The translations under genes and the position numbers were made by a program. Source: Paratinospora sagittata (lineage: Eukaryota > Streptophyta > Magnoliopsida > Ranunculales > Menispermaceae). Taken from it: a stretch of 64,000 nt of DNA. Under the pieces are notes generated by a model. It saw only the letters and a program-made list of their open reading frames with translations. It was not told the origin of the DNA and did no database searches. Shown piece by piece: positions 38,167-49,396 of the stretch (positions within the stretch are counted from its first letter, which is position 1; each line of letters starts with the position of its first letter). The stretch is taken from contig CM069589.1 of the NCBI GenBank assembly GCA_035771175.1, positions 32,103,701 through 32,167,700 of the forward strand, written 5' to 3'.

Positions 38167-39487
38167 TGTCACACCCCGCCCGGACACGCCTAAACCAACG
38201 GGACACTCGCGGACGGGATGTGAATGCATTATAATGACAATAACAGAGTGCGCAGAAGCATAGTTAAGTACAAGTCTGATTTCATTAATTTCAGAACATT
38301 TTTGTACATGAAAAGGTCAAGGGAACATTCTCCCAAAAATCTCCAATGAATAATACAAAAGGTACAAAATGTGGGCCCAAATACCTGCACCCAGTCCACC
38401 CTAATCTCCTGTGAAAAAATGGATAACGACGGGGTGAGCTACACGCTCAGTGGGTAAAATAGTTCGTGAATATAACAATTAATAAAGCAAACTTCATAAT
38501 CAAATATCTTAAATACAAATAAGCATCATAATCAATCAATATGTATGTATGCATGACACCGTCTCGTATTGGTTTGATGACTGTGCATCGCCTGAGTTCA
38601 CGTACAGATGTCCCTCCTCAGGAATAGTCGGGTTCTCATTGTACGTCCCTCCTCAGGAACGACGCTCTGGATTCACGTACAGATGTCCTTCCCCAAGAGT
38701 ACCCAGGTTCTCATTGTACTTCCCTCTCCAGATAAATATAATGAATAGCGAGCATCGCTTTTAACTATTCTATGAATCATAATCCACATACATCCCTAGG
38801 TGGTGATATGTATGATACCAATGCATGAACTGGTCAGGTCTTTACTTAACATTTAGACAGGATTTAGCAATGTCCGGTGATCCTTCTCAGGGTCAGTATC
38901 ACTACGTGCAAGGTTAGGACATTCAGTATTACTGTATAAGCTGATAGCTTTCAAATAAGACCAACCAGATCAGTCTCCAGTTGAGAGGTGAGACAGGAGG
39001 TCTACTTAAATACCAATCGTCTAGAGCAGCACGCTGCCTCCTGTTCACTATTTAAAGTTACTAAGGACAAGACTGAATCTGGTTGAGCCAGATTGACCAC
39101 TAATCCGGCATAACAACAATATAATACACGAATTCCGAATATACAGGCATAAGTGCGATAGTATAAACATTATACGCTATAATGCAGTGTAAATGAATGG
39201 TAGACATAATGATAAATGAATATAAACTTTAATAAAAGTTATAAGACACGTAAACCTATGTTTCGTTCCCCACCTTCAGATAAGAACTCCTTTCAGAACT
39301 GGCGCCTTCTCCGGGACAGAACCGCGTTGCGCCGCATAGAGAGTCTCGAAAGACCAAAAACTCAAAATGAGTGAAAAGGAGAAGAAGAATGACAAGAAGA
39401 GGTGATTTGGTGTGAGAAATGAGAAGGGGGAGGTTTCTCTATATAGAAGATTTGGCGCCTGAACGTTCTGGCAGGCGCCCGAACGAA

Positions 39488-39521
<34 letters not shown>

Positions 39522-39541
39522 GCAAAACCTAGGGTATTACA
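38167..39541 (-). mobile_element. Gypsy LTR family B, copy 2 (1375 bp)
   Basis: Reads TGTCACACCCCGCCC at the left and CCCTAGGTTTTG / GGGTATTACA at the right, so on - it starts TGTAATACCCTAGG and ends GGGGTGTGACA. Left flank is CCTAC (38162-38166). CCTAC does not follow the right end directly but appears at 39877 after the adjacent foldback element. An (AT)n tract lies at 39490-39516. Confidence 0.8.
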
Positions 39542-39555
39542 ACATAAGGCCTTTT

Positions 39556-39876
39556 TATCACACCCCGCGGATGTGATAGGTACCTCCTACTCGAGCGTAC
39601 CCCAACCACTATGATCCCATAATATTGTCCCATCCTAGTACACAGCCCACTCAACAGTGTCTAGTACCCCCGAGATCATTTGTCCACTATTCATCATGAA
39701 TAGTGTAGGGCCTCCCCCGGATTCGAACCTCAAACCTCATATAGGTTGATTTCGCAATTCGAGTAGCCACTGAGCTGTTGAGTGGGTTGTGTACTGGGAT
39801 GTGACAATATTATGAGATCATAGTGGCTGGGGTACGCTCGAGTAGGAGCTACCCATCACATCCGTGGGGTGTGACA
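39556..39876. mobile_element. Foldback element with ~105-bp arms
   Basis: The left arm (39556-39659) is TATCACACCCCGCGGATGTG onward. The right arm (39769-39876) is its near-perfect inverted copy, ending CATCCGTGGGGTGTGACA. The arms include CTCGAGCGTACCCC / GGGGTACGCTCGAG. The ~110-bp loop carries tRNA-like promoter boxes. No ORF. Confidence 0.85.
39719..39776 (-). promoter_or_regulatory. tRNA/SINE-like internal Pol III promoter (A and B boxes)
   Basis: On the minus strand, AGCTCAGTGGCTA (39776-39764) resembles an A box (TRGCNNAGYGG-like). GGTTCGAATCC (39729-39719) is a perfect B box, 47 nt downstream start to start, the normal tRNA spacing. No full tRNA cloverleaf follows, so a tRNA-derived SINE head inside the foldback loop is likelier than a tRNA gene. 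Confidence 0.6.
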
Positions 39877-39996
39877 CCTACTATACTTGTATTTTCATCA
39901 TTCTAAGGTCATGTACATACGTATACGCGTACCAATATGCCTGACAATATGTATAAGTCAATGTACAAGTTTAACTCGTACATACAGGGCGTTACA

Positions 39997-40648
39997 CTAG
40001 ACATTTTTTATCATCTCCAAAACATTACATAGAACCATAACCACATAACATATATACCCAAAACTAGATTTTGAAATTTATCAACTCTTCCATTGTTTGC
40101 TTTCATCTTTTTCTTCTTTTCTTGTTTTCTTTTTTTCTTCTTTTTTATTTTTATTTTTATTTGAAGAAACTACTACACCCGAAAACTTTTTTTTTTAATA
40201 CAAGGTGCAACATTCTTTCTTTTGCATATTTTTTTTTATATACATTAAGCAAACAATTCACCAAATACCTTTCCATCTTCATCACCTTCCATTCTCATAA
40301 TTAATCCTTAAATAGATATATACTTCACCATAAGCATCATAGGTAAAGTGTTTAAAGGGTGAAAAATAGGATTTTAAAAATATGACTAGCTATTATTCAT
40401 AGGTAACAAAGAAAAGGTTGATAAGATAAAAAATAATGGGTGACTAGGGATATAATTAACAATAGGTAGGCTTAATGGATCAAGCTATCCAAACATGACC
40501 TAAATTGTCTTCCTAATGGTGTGATTTCTAGGATTTCGCCTCAAATGGTGATCAAACAAGTTCTAGAGTTCATAGAGATCTTAATGATACTTAACTTGCA
40601 ATTATCTACTCTAGACTCTAGTGGTTCAATGATCATGACAATGTGTAC

Positions 40649-40685
<37 letters not shown>

Positions 40686-41190
40686 AAGAATCACAAACAA
40701 GACAACAAAGAATCAAATCAAGCACACATACTTTAAGATAACTTTCTACATTCTCCTAGAGTTATATTCAAATAAATGTTATTCTTATCATAAGCCAACC
40801 ATAAATATATAAAACCAAATAAATTCTTGTAAAAGAACATGACCCTAAACTAATCCTAAAAACATACTCAAACACACATCCTAACCATGAAAAAAATTAA
40901 AAATTCTCCCCCCAAATATAAACAAAGCATTGCCCTCAATGCAAAATATATAAGAAAAGAAGAAATAGAATAAAAAAGAAAAAGTTGTGAAAACCCCCTT
41001 AATCAACACAAGTAGACGCCTCCACATGAGTATATCCATTCTTCTTCTCTACAATAGCTCGGAGGACCCCCAAAAATGTTTAGAACCCTAGAAGAGAATA
41101 AAAAAGATTATGTCAAAGGCAAAGAATTCCTACAAAATAACACTAAAAGTAACTTAACGAAACAAAGAAACTAAAACCATTGGGTTGCCT
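39997..41190 (-). other. Non-coding internal remnant of Athila-like element
   Basis: A/T-rich with T runs and an (AT)n microsatellite near 40662-40684. No gene is seen. Its right end reads CATTGGGTTGCCT and resumes as CCCAACAAGC after the LTR at 41191. Together these give the conserved Athila phrase (GTTGGGAGGCAACCC on -) that normally follows pol. Confidence 0.45.
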
Positions 41191-42045
41191 TGTAATACCC
41201 TAGGTTTGCACACAAAATAAATAAATAAATAAATTGAACTTTGGGCACCTTTTTTGGCTATAAACCCCCCCCCCCCCGTTTGTAGTGATACTGAACATCC
41301 TAACTTTACACGTGGTTATACTGACCTGATAAGAATCACCAGAAGTTACCAAATTTTGTCTAATGTTAGTAAAGACCGGACTTGCTCATGCATTGACATA
41401 ATACATAAACACCACCTAGGTATGTAAGTGGTTTATGATCCACAAAATAGTTAGAAGCAATGCTCACTATTATTGATATTTCTCTGGAGAGGGACGCACA
41501 ATGAGAACCCGGGTTTACCTGGAGATGGACATCTGTACGTGAATTCAGAGCGTCATTCCTCAGGAAGGACGTACAATGAGAACCCGACATTACCTGGGGA
41601 TGGACATCTGTACGTGAACTTAGGCGATGTATAATCATGGAACCATTACGAGACGGTGTCATGCATGCATACATGTTGTATTGATTATGATGCTATGATG
41701 TGTTTATGTGATATTTGATTATGAAGTTTTCTTTATTAATTGTTATATTCACGAACTATTTTACCCACAGGGCAATAGCTCACCCCGTTGTTATCCAATT
41801 TTTCTCAAGAGATTAGGGTGGACTGGGTGGAGGTTTTTGGACCCACATTTTTGTACCCTTTGCTTAATTATAGAGAGATTTTGGGAGGATGGTCCCTCAA
41901 TCATATCATGTGCAAAAATATACTATGAAATTAATGAAATCAGACTTGTACTTAATTGTGTACATGAACACTCGGTTATTGTTATAATGCATTCGCGCCC
42001 TGTCAGTGTTCTGCCGGTTTAAGCTCGTCCGGGCGGGGTGTGACA
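41191..42045 (+). mobile_element. Gypsy LTR family B, copy 3, internally deleted solo LTR (855 bp)
   Basis: Starts TGTAATACCCTAGG and ends GGGCGGGGTGTGACA. Flanks TGCCT (41186-41190) and TGTCT (42046-42050) are a 5-bp duplication with one change. The segment between the 5' part and AGTGATACTGAAC is missing compared with copies 1 and 2; a C run sits at the gap (~41265-41277). Confidence 0.85.
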
Positions 42046-42374
42046 TGTCTCCCAACAAGCATTTGATTTATAGTCATCAGCTTGATTGTTGCAGCTATTA
42101 TTCCAAACTGGGTAATGTGATGGAGGATTTTCCACTATCTATAGATCCTCCCCCATAATGCTTGAATTGTCGCCCGTTCACCTTGGATTTTGATCTATAA
42201 AATTGAGAAGCATCCAACAAATCTAGATGTCCACAAGAATCACGTTTTTCCATTGCAAAACATTAACAATCGAGTCCTCAAGAGGGTCAGTAATAACATT
42301 TTCCAAGAATGTATTTTCAACAGAGGCATTAACCACATCAACTCGAAGGCATTCAGCTGATTCTTTAGGAAACT

Positions 42375-42965
42375 TCATCGCCTTGAAGACATTGAATGTG
42401 ACCTCTTGGTCTTGAACTCTTCCTTTTGCACATCTATGAGTGTCCTCCTTGTAGCTAAGAATGGCCTACCAAGAATGATCGGAATCTCCTGATCCTCATC
42501 CATATCTAAAATAATGAAATCTACCGGGAAGATGAGTTTATCAACTTTTACCAGAACATCCTCAACAATTCTCCTTGGATAGCTAAGAAACCTATCAACA
42601 AGGTGCAGAGTGACAATTGTAGGTTTTGCCTCCCCCAAGCCCAACTTTTGATATATAGACAAAGGCATCAAGTTAATGCTAGCACTCAAATCACATACAG
42701 CTCTCCCGAAGAACTGGTTCCCAATAGTGCATGGAATAGTGAAACTTCCTGGATCCTTGAGCTTTGGTGGTAACTTCTTTTGGAGAATAACATTGCACTC
42801 CTTTGTCAAAACAATTGTCTCGAATTCCCCCAACCTTGGCTTGTTAGATAAAATCACCTTCATAAACTTGACATAGCTGGACATCTGCTCCAATGCATCA
42901 ACAAAGAAAATATTTATGTGGAGCTTTTTGAACACCTCTAGAAATTTGGAGAACTGCTTGTCCAA
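42375..42965 (-). pseudogene. Athila-like Gypsy aspartic protease remnant
   Basis: An open stretch of 196 codons. It contains VFKKLHINIFFVDALEQM, LGEFETIVLTKECNVILQ, the protease active-site region CDLSASINLMPLSIYQKLGL, then FPVDFIILDMDEDQEIPIIL and GRPFLATRRTLIDVQ. These are the hallmarks of the retropepsin domain of Athila elements. The active site reads CDLSAS where CDLGAS is usual, so the protease is probably inactive. Reverse transcriptase, RNase H and integrase do not follow. The sequence passes within ~300 bp to the post-pol GTTGGGAGGCAACCC phrase at 42055/41185. It is part of the element whose gag lies at 43.2-46.1 kb. Confidence 0.85.
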
Positions 42966-43199
42966 CTTCTACTTCTGTAGATGTTGAAGAAAAGGTAGTA
43001 GTGGCTTGTAAGGCGTAACATTCTTATGAATGTCCTGCTGATTCTCTTCATGATCTTGTTTTTTATCCACTAACTCCTATTGAGTAGCTTCAGCCAAGTT
43101 ATTAGGCTTGTGAACCACCTCAGACAATTCCTTCCCATTTCTTAGAGTGATGGCTTTGCACTGCTCCTTAATGTCCCTTTTTGGATTGATTTCAGTGTT

Positions 43200-46142
43200 A
43201 CCGGGAAGGGTACCTTAAGGTCGATTGTTGATATTATTGGCCAGTTGGCCAACTTGCATCTCTAGATTTCGAATAAAAGTTGTTTGGCTTTGGAATTGAG
43301 TCCTCGTCTCAGTCTTGAACTCATCAGTGTTAATGGCCAACTACTGCACTATCTCTTCCAATGATGACTTCTTCTCTTGGAATTGAGCCTAAGGAGGTAT
43401 TCTGGGTGGGAACATAAGCCTCATTGTTAGAAGTTGGCTTTGATGTTGACCCCATGATAAATTATGATGATTTCTCCACCCCGGATTATAGTAGTTGTGG
43501 TTGTTCTGCTTTCATTATAATTTCCCACGTAATGCATTGACTCAAATTGAGGGAGCACTGGTCGTTGGAATGATTGCCACCACACAGATTGCAAGTCACA
43601 AAAGGACTTTGAATGACATGAACTTCAAAGTGTCAAACTTCTTAGATAAAACATTTGTCTAAGTAGTCAAGGCAGTGATGTTGACTTAAGTGATTTTCCA
43701 CTTAGTATTCTCCTAAGTGTTTTGATGCTTACAAACAATATAATCACGGTACTAATGTCTTTGACTTAGTTGTTTCAGTGCTAACTAGCTATATCGGATG
43801 ACCATCAACTATATTGTCAAAACATGTGGAAGGAACAACATTGTACGAAGATTCAAAAGCTTCATGGTTGTATTTTCTATTTAGAATCTTAGTGTTGTAG
43901 AGTAACATTTACATGTTCCAACCACAATATAATTTGCATCTTTTCGAAAATCATGCATATAATTTATTATACTCATGCATATACACTATTATATTATTGA
44001 TCATGCACGCACACACATTAGTATGATAATTATGCGATCACATAGTTAAGATTTTTTATCATGCATATACTTATCAGTGATTTACATGTATTTAACCTTG
44101 TCAATTATACTTTAATCTTGTCAAAAATTATTTTTAAAGTTAGTCTATGTATTTGACAATGTCCTAAACTCATTATGATAAAAAATTGGGTTTCTTTCAC
44201 TACACAGTGAAGGAACACGTTCTTCTCCTAAAGAGCGCGCTCCTAAGTATTTTTTTCGAGATTCAAAATTTTTTTTTCAGAGTTTAAGGAATGTGCTCCT
44301 TGTAAGAGGAACGTGCTCCTGTGGTTTTTCTCGATAGTCAGAATTTTTTGATCAGGGCAACAAAAATGCACTCCTTCCAATAGGAACACGCTCCTGTTGT
44401 TAAGGGAAAAAATAAGAAATTTTATAGAGTCAATGGTTCTTGATGAAAGACCTCACTCCTAAGCCCAACGGACACATTAAGGAACGCGCTCCTTAATTGG
44501 AGGAAAATCTGAGAATTTTTATATTTCAAAGCAAAAACGCGTTTTTTCCTTGAGGAATGGGTTCCTGTGCCTCGATGTAGTGTTTTTCTATAAATACCAT
44601 ACTTACTCATTTGAAGAGCAACTTTTGCAAAACTTAGAGAACTTGTGTGATTTTCATCTTAGTATTTCTACAAGTCCAGAACAAGTTCTTGAGTGATTTT
44701 AAACCTCTTTCAAAGCAAAACTTCACCTACATTTGATCTATTGATTCATACTTTCGAAAAGTTCTCTAAATCTTTCAAAACTTTGTGAAACTTGTATGTT
44801 TCCATTGAACAAGTGTTCAAGATATTTTTGAGTGTTATCTACGCATCTTGTTGTGTATTGATCATTCTTGAATGTGGTTTCTCTTATCCAACATCACACT
44901 TGAAGAATCATTGAGCTTCAACCTTACCCAAGTGGGGTAAAATTTCTCTAACTCGATTCTTGTGATTTTGTTTGAGCAAATCAGTTTTGTGCCTCTGTTA
45001 ACATCTTGAAAACTGATTTCATTTTGATTATTGTGTGTGAAACCCTATTTTGATCTCCATATCGTTATATTTTGTTTAGTGGTTTCATAAACATCTTATT
45101 GTATCAATTCATGTGTTAAAGTTATATTATATTGAATCGACTTCATAGATCAATACTCGGTTTGCTTGATTCTAGATCTTAATCATTTATACTTTTAGAA
45201 TCATCAAGTTTTGATCATCATTGTATATTGATTCTTGTGCTTTAAACTTATCATTGTTAGAATCAATATCTTGTTATATGTGCATAATCGATTCTAGGTT
45301 TTATATCATATATATTTCAATCGACTACAATTGAGAAAAACTATTTCAACACATCACATCATTTAAATCATTGTGGTTGGAATAGTGGTGTTTACTCATT
45401 CAAGATTGTAGGCTTAATATTGTTGAGAATGTTGTAGAACACTTCTCTATATCTTTTGTAATCTTAATATTGTCAACTTAGGATTAATACCATATATTGT
45501 ACGGCTCGTAACCACGGCCGTAAGTTGGTTACAGTGTGGCTTTCTAGCCAAGCCCTTGTGAAGGCTAGAGTGTGGATTTCTAACCAAGCCCTTGTGTAGG
45601 TTAGTGTGTGTGGCTTTCTAACCAAACCATTATGTTGGTAAGTGTAAGGCTTTGAGCCAAGCCTTTGTATTGGCTTTTGTAAACGACTTCTAGTCATGCC
45701 CGTAAGTTGACTAGCCAATAGTATATTGGGAAATCCTGATCGTAGTGATTGGGTAGTAGACGTAGGTTCTAGGGGAACCAAACCACTCTAAATCTCTGTG
45801 TCCAATTATCTTTCCTGCATTTGTTTATTTTAGTTGTTACCTACTGCACACTTTATCTATTTAATTATATTAACCAAAAGGTGACGCGAAAATCCGCAAA
45901 GTCCAATTCATCCTCCCCTCTTGGTCTATGATACTGGACCAACAAGTGCGTGCATCCAACTCATAAACACCAACAACTTTCTTTGGTACCATCCGCTCGA
46001 AAGGCCATTCATAGTTATTAGAAGCCATCTCCTCCAATAAATTATACGTTTCATCAATGGGTTTTCCCATAAGAACTCCGCCAGTAGCAGCATCAATAGT
46101 AGTTCTTACAGGTTTCAACAACCCATTATAGAGAGTTTGCAC
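43200..46142 (-). pseudogene. Athila-like Gypsy gag, interrupted by a Sirevirus-like LTR
   Basis: Right part (46142-45945): QTLYNGLLKPVRTTIDAATG, then NLLEEMASNNYEWPFER and VVGVYELDA, a conserved Athila Gag stretch. Left part (43678 downward): LTALTT, SKKFDTLK, then a zinc-knuckle-like NLCGGNHSNDQC, the expected continuation. The LTR at 43679-45944 sits between them, flanked by AGTGA/AGTGC. In-frame stops in the left part show that gag is dead irrespective of the insertion. The N-terminal part is missing beyond 46142. Confidence 0.8.
43679..45944 (+). mobile_element. Sirevirus-like solo LTR (2266 bp) inside Athila gag
   Basis: Starts TGTTGACTTAAGTG and ends GGACCAACA, with AAGTCCAATTCATCCTCC just inside the 3' end. 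Flanks AGTGA (43674-43678) and AGTGC (45945-45949) are a duplication with one change. A TATA-like CTATAAATACCATACTTAC lies near 44588. It is the only uninterrupted copy of the LTR family found in the tandem units, so it serves as the reference for their boundaries. Confidence 0.87.
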
Positions 46143-46164
46143 TTGTAGTTAATCAAATTACCCT

Positions 46165-47961
46165 CGCGACCCGCATATGTGAGAAAATATATTTTGATGA
46201 TTACAAACCACATTCCTATATTATATATATTGCATACACATTGCATACCTTATTTCATGAAGGTTCGATGATGCATGGTGGAAGAACTATCAAGATCAAG
46301 TTGAAAACCATGATCGTTCGAAGATAGAATTTTATGTTATTAGAACTTGATAGGATTGTATAATCTCTGGTATCACATGATTCAGCAAGCACTCATGCCT
46401 TTGCATAATTGTATGTTTTAATAGATTTGTTTTTGAAGAATTTTCGTTGATTTTTTCGATCACTCACGATGGATTTTTAATGATTGATTTGATCCAAAAT
46501 ACCGAGTTTTAATCTTGTTTAATCGAGTGTTAAAATTCTGGAAAAATGTCAAAAATGATTTCAAGTGTTTATCAGGACGCTGATGTCTCAACAACGCCCT
46601 CCTGTACTTATAATGTCAGGACGTTGATAACACATTAGGACGTTGACAATGTTTTAGGTTGAAAACTATTCATGTCTATCAGGACGCTGATGTCTCAACA
46701 ACGCCCTCCTGTACTTATAATGTCAGGACGTTGATAACATATTAGGACGTTGACAATGTTTTAGGTTGAAAACTATTCATGTCTATCAGAACGCTATTCA
46801 TGCATTAGCGCCCTAATCTAATCAACCGTATGAACTTGTCCAGATGCTGATTGAATATCAACATGCTAATCATTTTCTGAACTTATATGCTTTTGGACAC
46901 ATCAGGACACTGACTGAATAGTAGCGCCCTCGCGACTTTTGTATTTAAAAGTTTTAAAGTAAGTCAGGACGCTTACATTTCAGTAGCGCCCTCACTTCAC
47001 AGTTCAGTAGGACGCTTATTAAATATGAGCGCCATCAAGGAACAAAATGACAAAAGTTGGTATTATGCGTCAGGACGCTAACTGACTATGAGGAAGCTAA
47101 TCCAATACTGTCATAAAGCTGATAACTGTGCACCTTTTTAGAATGTCTTAGAACCTTTTTCAAAACATTCTATTCTCATGAATGCACAGATGATTCAGGT
47201 GTTGTTGTTATGATTGCACAAACTAAATTAATTCATTTCGAGAAAGAATGTATCCGTTTGATTTGAAATGAGATTTGAGCGCCAAACATCCTTTTGAGAA
47301 ACAGATCAAACATTCTCTGTATATATACAACATTCTCTATATATATATATATACAAAAATTGAGTTTTAATCTTCGTTTTACTTGTGCAAAAACTTTTGA
47401 AAGTTATTCTTCTCTTCATTGCAAAACTCTGATATTTGAAACACTTGAGTACTAGGAACATCTTCTGAATTTTAAAGAACTTCACTTCATATGTTTCGAA
47501 AATCCATTGAAGAAACGAAGCTTAGAACCTTCATTTTCAGTTGCACTTAACTACATACACTTTGTTGAATCTGTGGTAACTGAGGGTTCAACTAAAAGAT
47601 TTGTAAGTATCTCTTTGATTCTAAATAAAGGGAATCATATCTCAATCTTGTATTCATTAATATTAGTGACAGTTGTCACTGGAATAGAGCAAGTGTTGCT
47701 AGAGTTTTAAAGGTTGTTCTCAAGCCTGTGAAGTTGAGAAAGTATAAACGGTTTGATCTTCACCCGTAAGAAGATCCGTTAGTGGAGTTTGGACAAAATC
47801 TTAACTGAGGAGGTTAGGTAGTGGATGTAGGCGTGACTGAACCACTATAAATCCTGTGTCTTGTCCTCTATAGTTCATTTTTCATTGCTTTGTGTAATTA
47901 GCCAAACCTGTTACATTTCATTGTATTATTTGTCTTTAAAAGAAAGTTATAAACCTGTTAA
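46165..47961 (+). mobile_element. Sirevirus-like LTR, truncated at both ends
   Basis: Collinear with the reverse complement of 34679-36676 (ATTTTGATGATTACAAACCA, GATGCATGGTG, the GGACGCTGA repeats, GCACTTGTGCAAAA-type region, GGTAGTGGATGTAGGCGTGA). The TGTTGAA start and the C-rich CCAACA-type end are both missing. It abuts an Athila-like LTR fragment at 47962, so a deletion has joined the two. Confidence 0.7.
46571..46785. repeat. 107-bp tandem duplication in the LTR
   Basis: ATCAGGACGCTGATGTCTCA starts at 46571 and again at 46678. The two copies differ at only one site by eye (GATAACACATT versus GATAACATATT). Confidence 0.85.
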
Positions 47962-48115
47962 GTCTCTTGCACTTGTTCTTCTATTTTTTTCTCCTCTCTA
48001 ATATGTCTCTAAAACCTTCCTTTGTGATGTATTTATATGTGGGAGAAAGTAGGAAAAAGTTGGTGAAGATTTGGAGTCCAAATCATACTCGAAGAAGGAT
48101 TTATGTCGTGCGGGC
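47962..48115 (-). mobile_element. Fragment of Athila-like LTR (probable 5' LTR remnant)
   Basis: GTCTCTTGCACTTGTTC onward to AAGAAGGATTTATGTCG is closely similar to 33279-33425 in the same orientation, about 14.7 kb away. It fits the second LTR of the minus-strand Athila-like element. Confidence 0.6.
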
Positions 48116-49396
48116 ACTGCGACGCTCACCCTTGGGTAATGCCAGAGCCATTGTTGATGAAACTGCTCCTGCAGCTGGCTCAGTGGCTGGTGCTGGTACT
48201 GATGTTGATGTTGGTGCTGGCTCAAGTATATGGTGAGGGTCATCTCTTTCTGCAGTTGGAGTTGGTGCTGGTGCTTGATGGTGCTGGCGTCTCTGAGGTG
48301 GTGCACCTCCAACCCTGTGTACATCTTCTTCCGGTTGCTTAGAAGGCAATGGATTAATGTATGTAATGCCCTTGCCACCTTGCGAACGACTTGATAAGAA
48401 AAGTGAACCCATCTCTAAATGTGGCATAGCCATCTATAGCCTATAGAGTGGATTGTGTGCTTAGAGATAAGATTCTTCTGAGTAGAAATGGCCACAGAGG
48501 TAAAAACGGATAGATCAATCCCGGCTTGAATAGCAAGTCAGATGACTAGAGCTCCATAAGGTATCACTTTAGAAGTGTATCTCGTATTCACCATATGGTG
48601 AAGGATGCAATGCGAGAACCTAATCTTGGTGCGGGAGTGGATGCACCAAAGAATAAAAGTGTCGATCAGCTTTACTATCGATCGAGTACTAAGTCTATTG
48701 AAAATGACTCGAGTGATGATATTATGAAAAATCTTAAGCTCTAATGGGAATGGTGCTTGAGACATCCCTGGTGTCAAGCTCCTAGAGCTGCCCAGACATA
48801 GCCTCTATAGCTGGCAAACGACTATAACCCTAAAAGTCGATAGATCATCCTGGTACACTAGAATGGGATAATCGCTAGGTAACTGAAAAATCTCCTCCAA
48901 AATCTCAGGAGAAATATCTATATCAGTACCAAGAATAGTGGTCTGATGGAGGAAAGGATCATTAGAAGAAACACGTGCGAGTTTGGAGTAAAATACTTGG
49001 ACTAGCTCTGGGTAAATCCTATCACCAAATGATAGGAAGTGGTCCCACACTAGCTCCTTAAAACAAGGAAGAATGGGCATATCGATCAGATAAAAGTCAT
49101 CGAAATCAACATGGACGCTTGGAGAAAAGCGTCAGAATGTGAAGGGACGGATGATAAGCTCTAATGTAGGAGGCTTAGAGGATGGTGATGTGGGTGGCGC
49201 CGATAAGGTGGGATCTGCAGATGGTGAGTTAGGCGGTGATGGAGTGGCAGAGGATGATGGTGATTATGGTGGTGTGGGAGGTGCCGGAGCAGTGGTCCTC
49301 GACCGCCTCACAGGTTTAGGAGTGGGGTTAGATGACTCACCTATTTCCAATTTCCTTTTGGAAGCTCTAGAATAAGGTTTTGTTCTAGGAGGCATT
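48116..49396 (-). pseudogene. Decayed retrotransposon extra-ORF (putative plant transposon protein type)
   Basis: Best-preserved part at 49080-48805: WDHFLSFGDRIYPELVQVFY, then TTILGTDIDISPEILEEIF and LPSDYPI. This pattern resembles the 'putative plant transposon protein' domain (Transposase_32 type) encoded by some Gypsy elements. The N-terminal part, beginning near MPPRTKPYSRASKRKLEIG at 49396, is Pro/Ser/Thr-rich and carries in-frame stops. A low-complexity Gln/Pro/Ala-rich stretch lies at 48378-48110. Multiple disruptions make it a pseudogene. Family assignment is moderate. Confidence 0.55.

Larger units (their letters stand above)
34215..39996 (-). mobile_element. Chromovirus-like solo LTR, interrupted by later insertions
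   Basis: On the minus strand it starts TGTAACGCCCTGTATG (39996) and ends GGGCGTCGCGACA (34215). Flanks CTAAA (34210-34214) and CTAGA (39997-40001) fit a 5-bp duplication with one change. The LTR's own pieces are 34215-34678, about 36682-38166 and about 39882-39996 (~2.1 kb), similar to the 2.0 kb LTR at 10327. The GGGGTGAGCTACAACAAGCT phrase is at 36700. GC-rich hairpin motifs (GAAGCGTGCTTCTC, GGGAGCGCGCTTC) lie at 37910-38090. Confidence 0.8.

Noticed and set aside
39710..39780. A genuine tRNA gene
   Set aside because: A and B boxes are present, but acceptor and anticodon stems cannot be formed convincingly and there is no terminator or mature 3' end.
48101..48433. Q/P- and A/P-rich ORFs on both strands as new proteins
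   Set aside because: Low-complexity repeat DNA (TGGTGCTGG-type) is open in several frames; it sits inside a decayed retrotransposon ORF.
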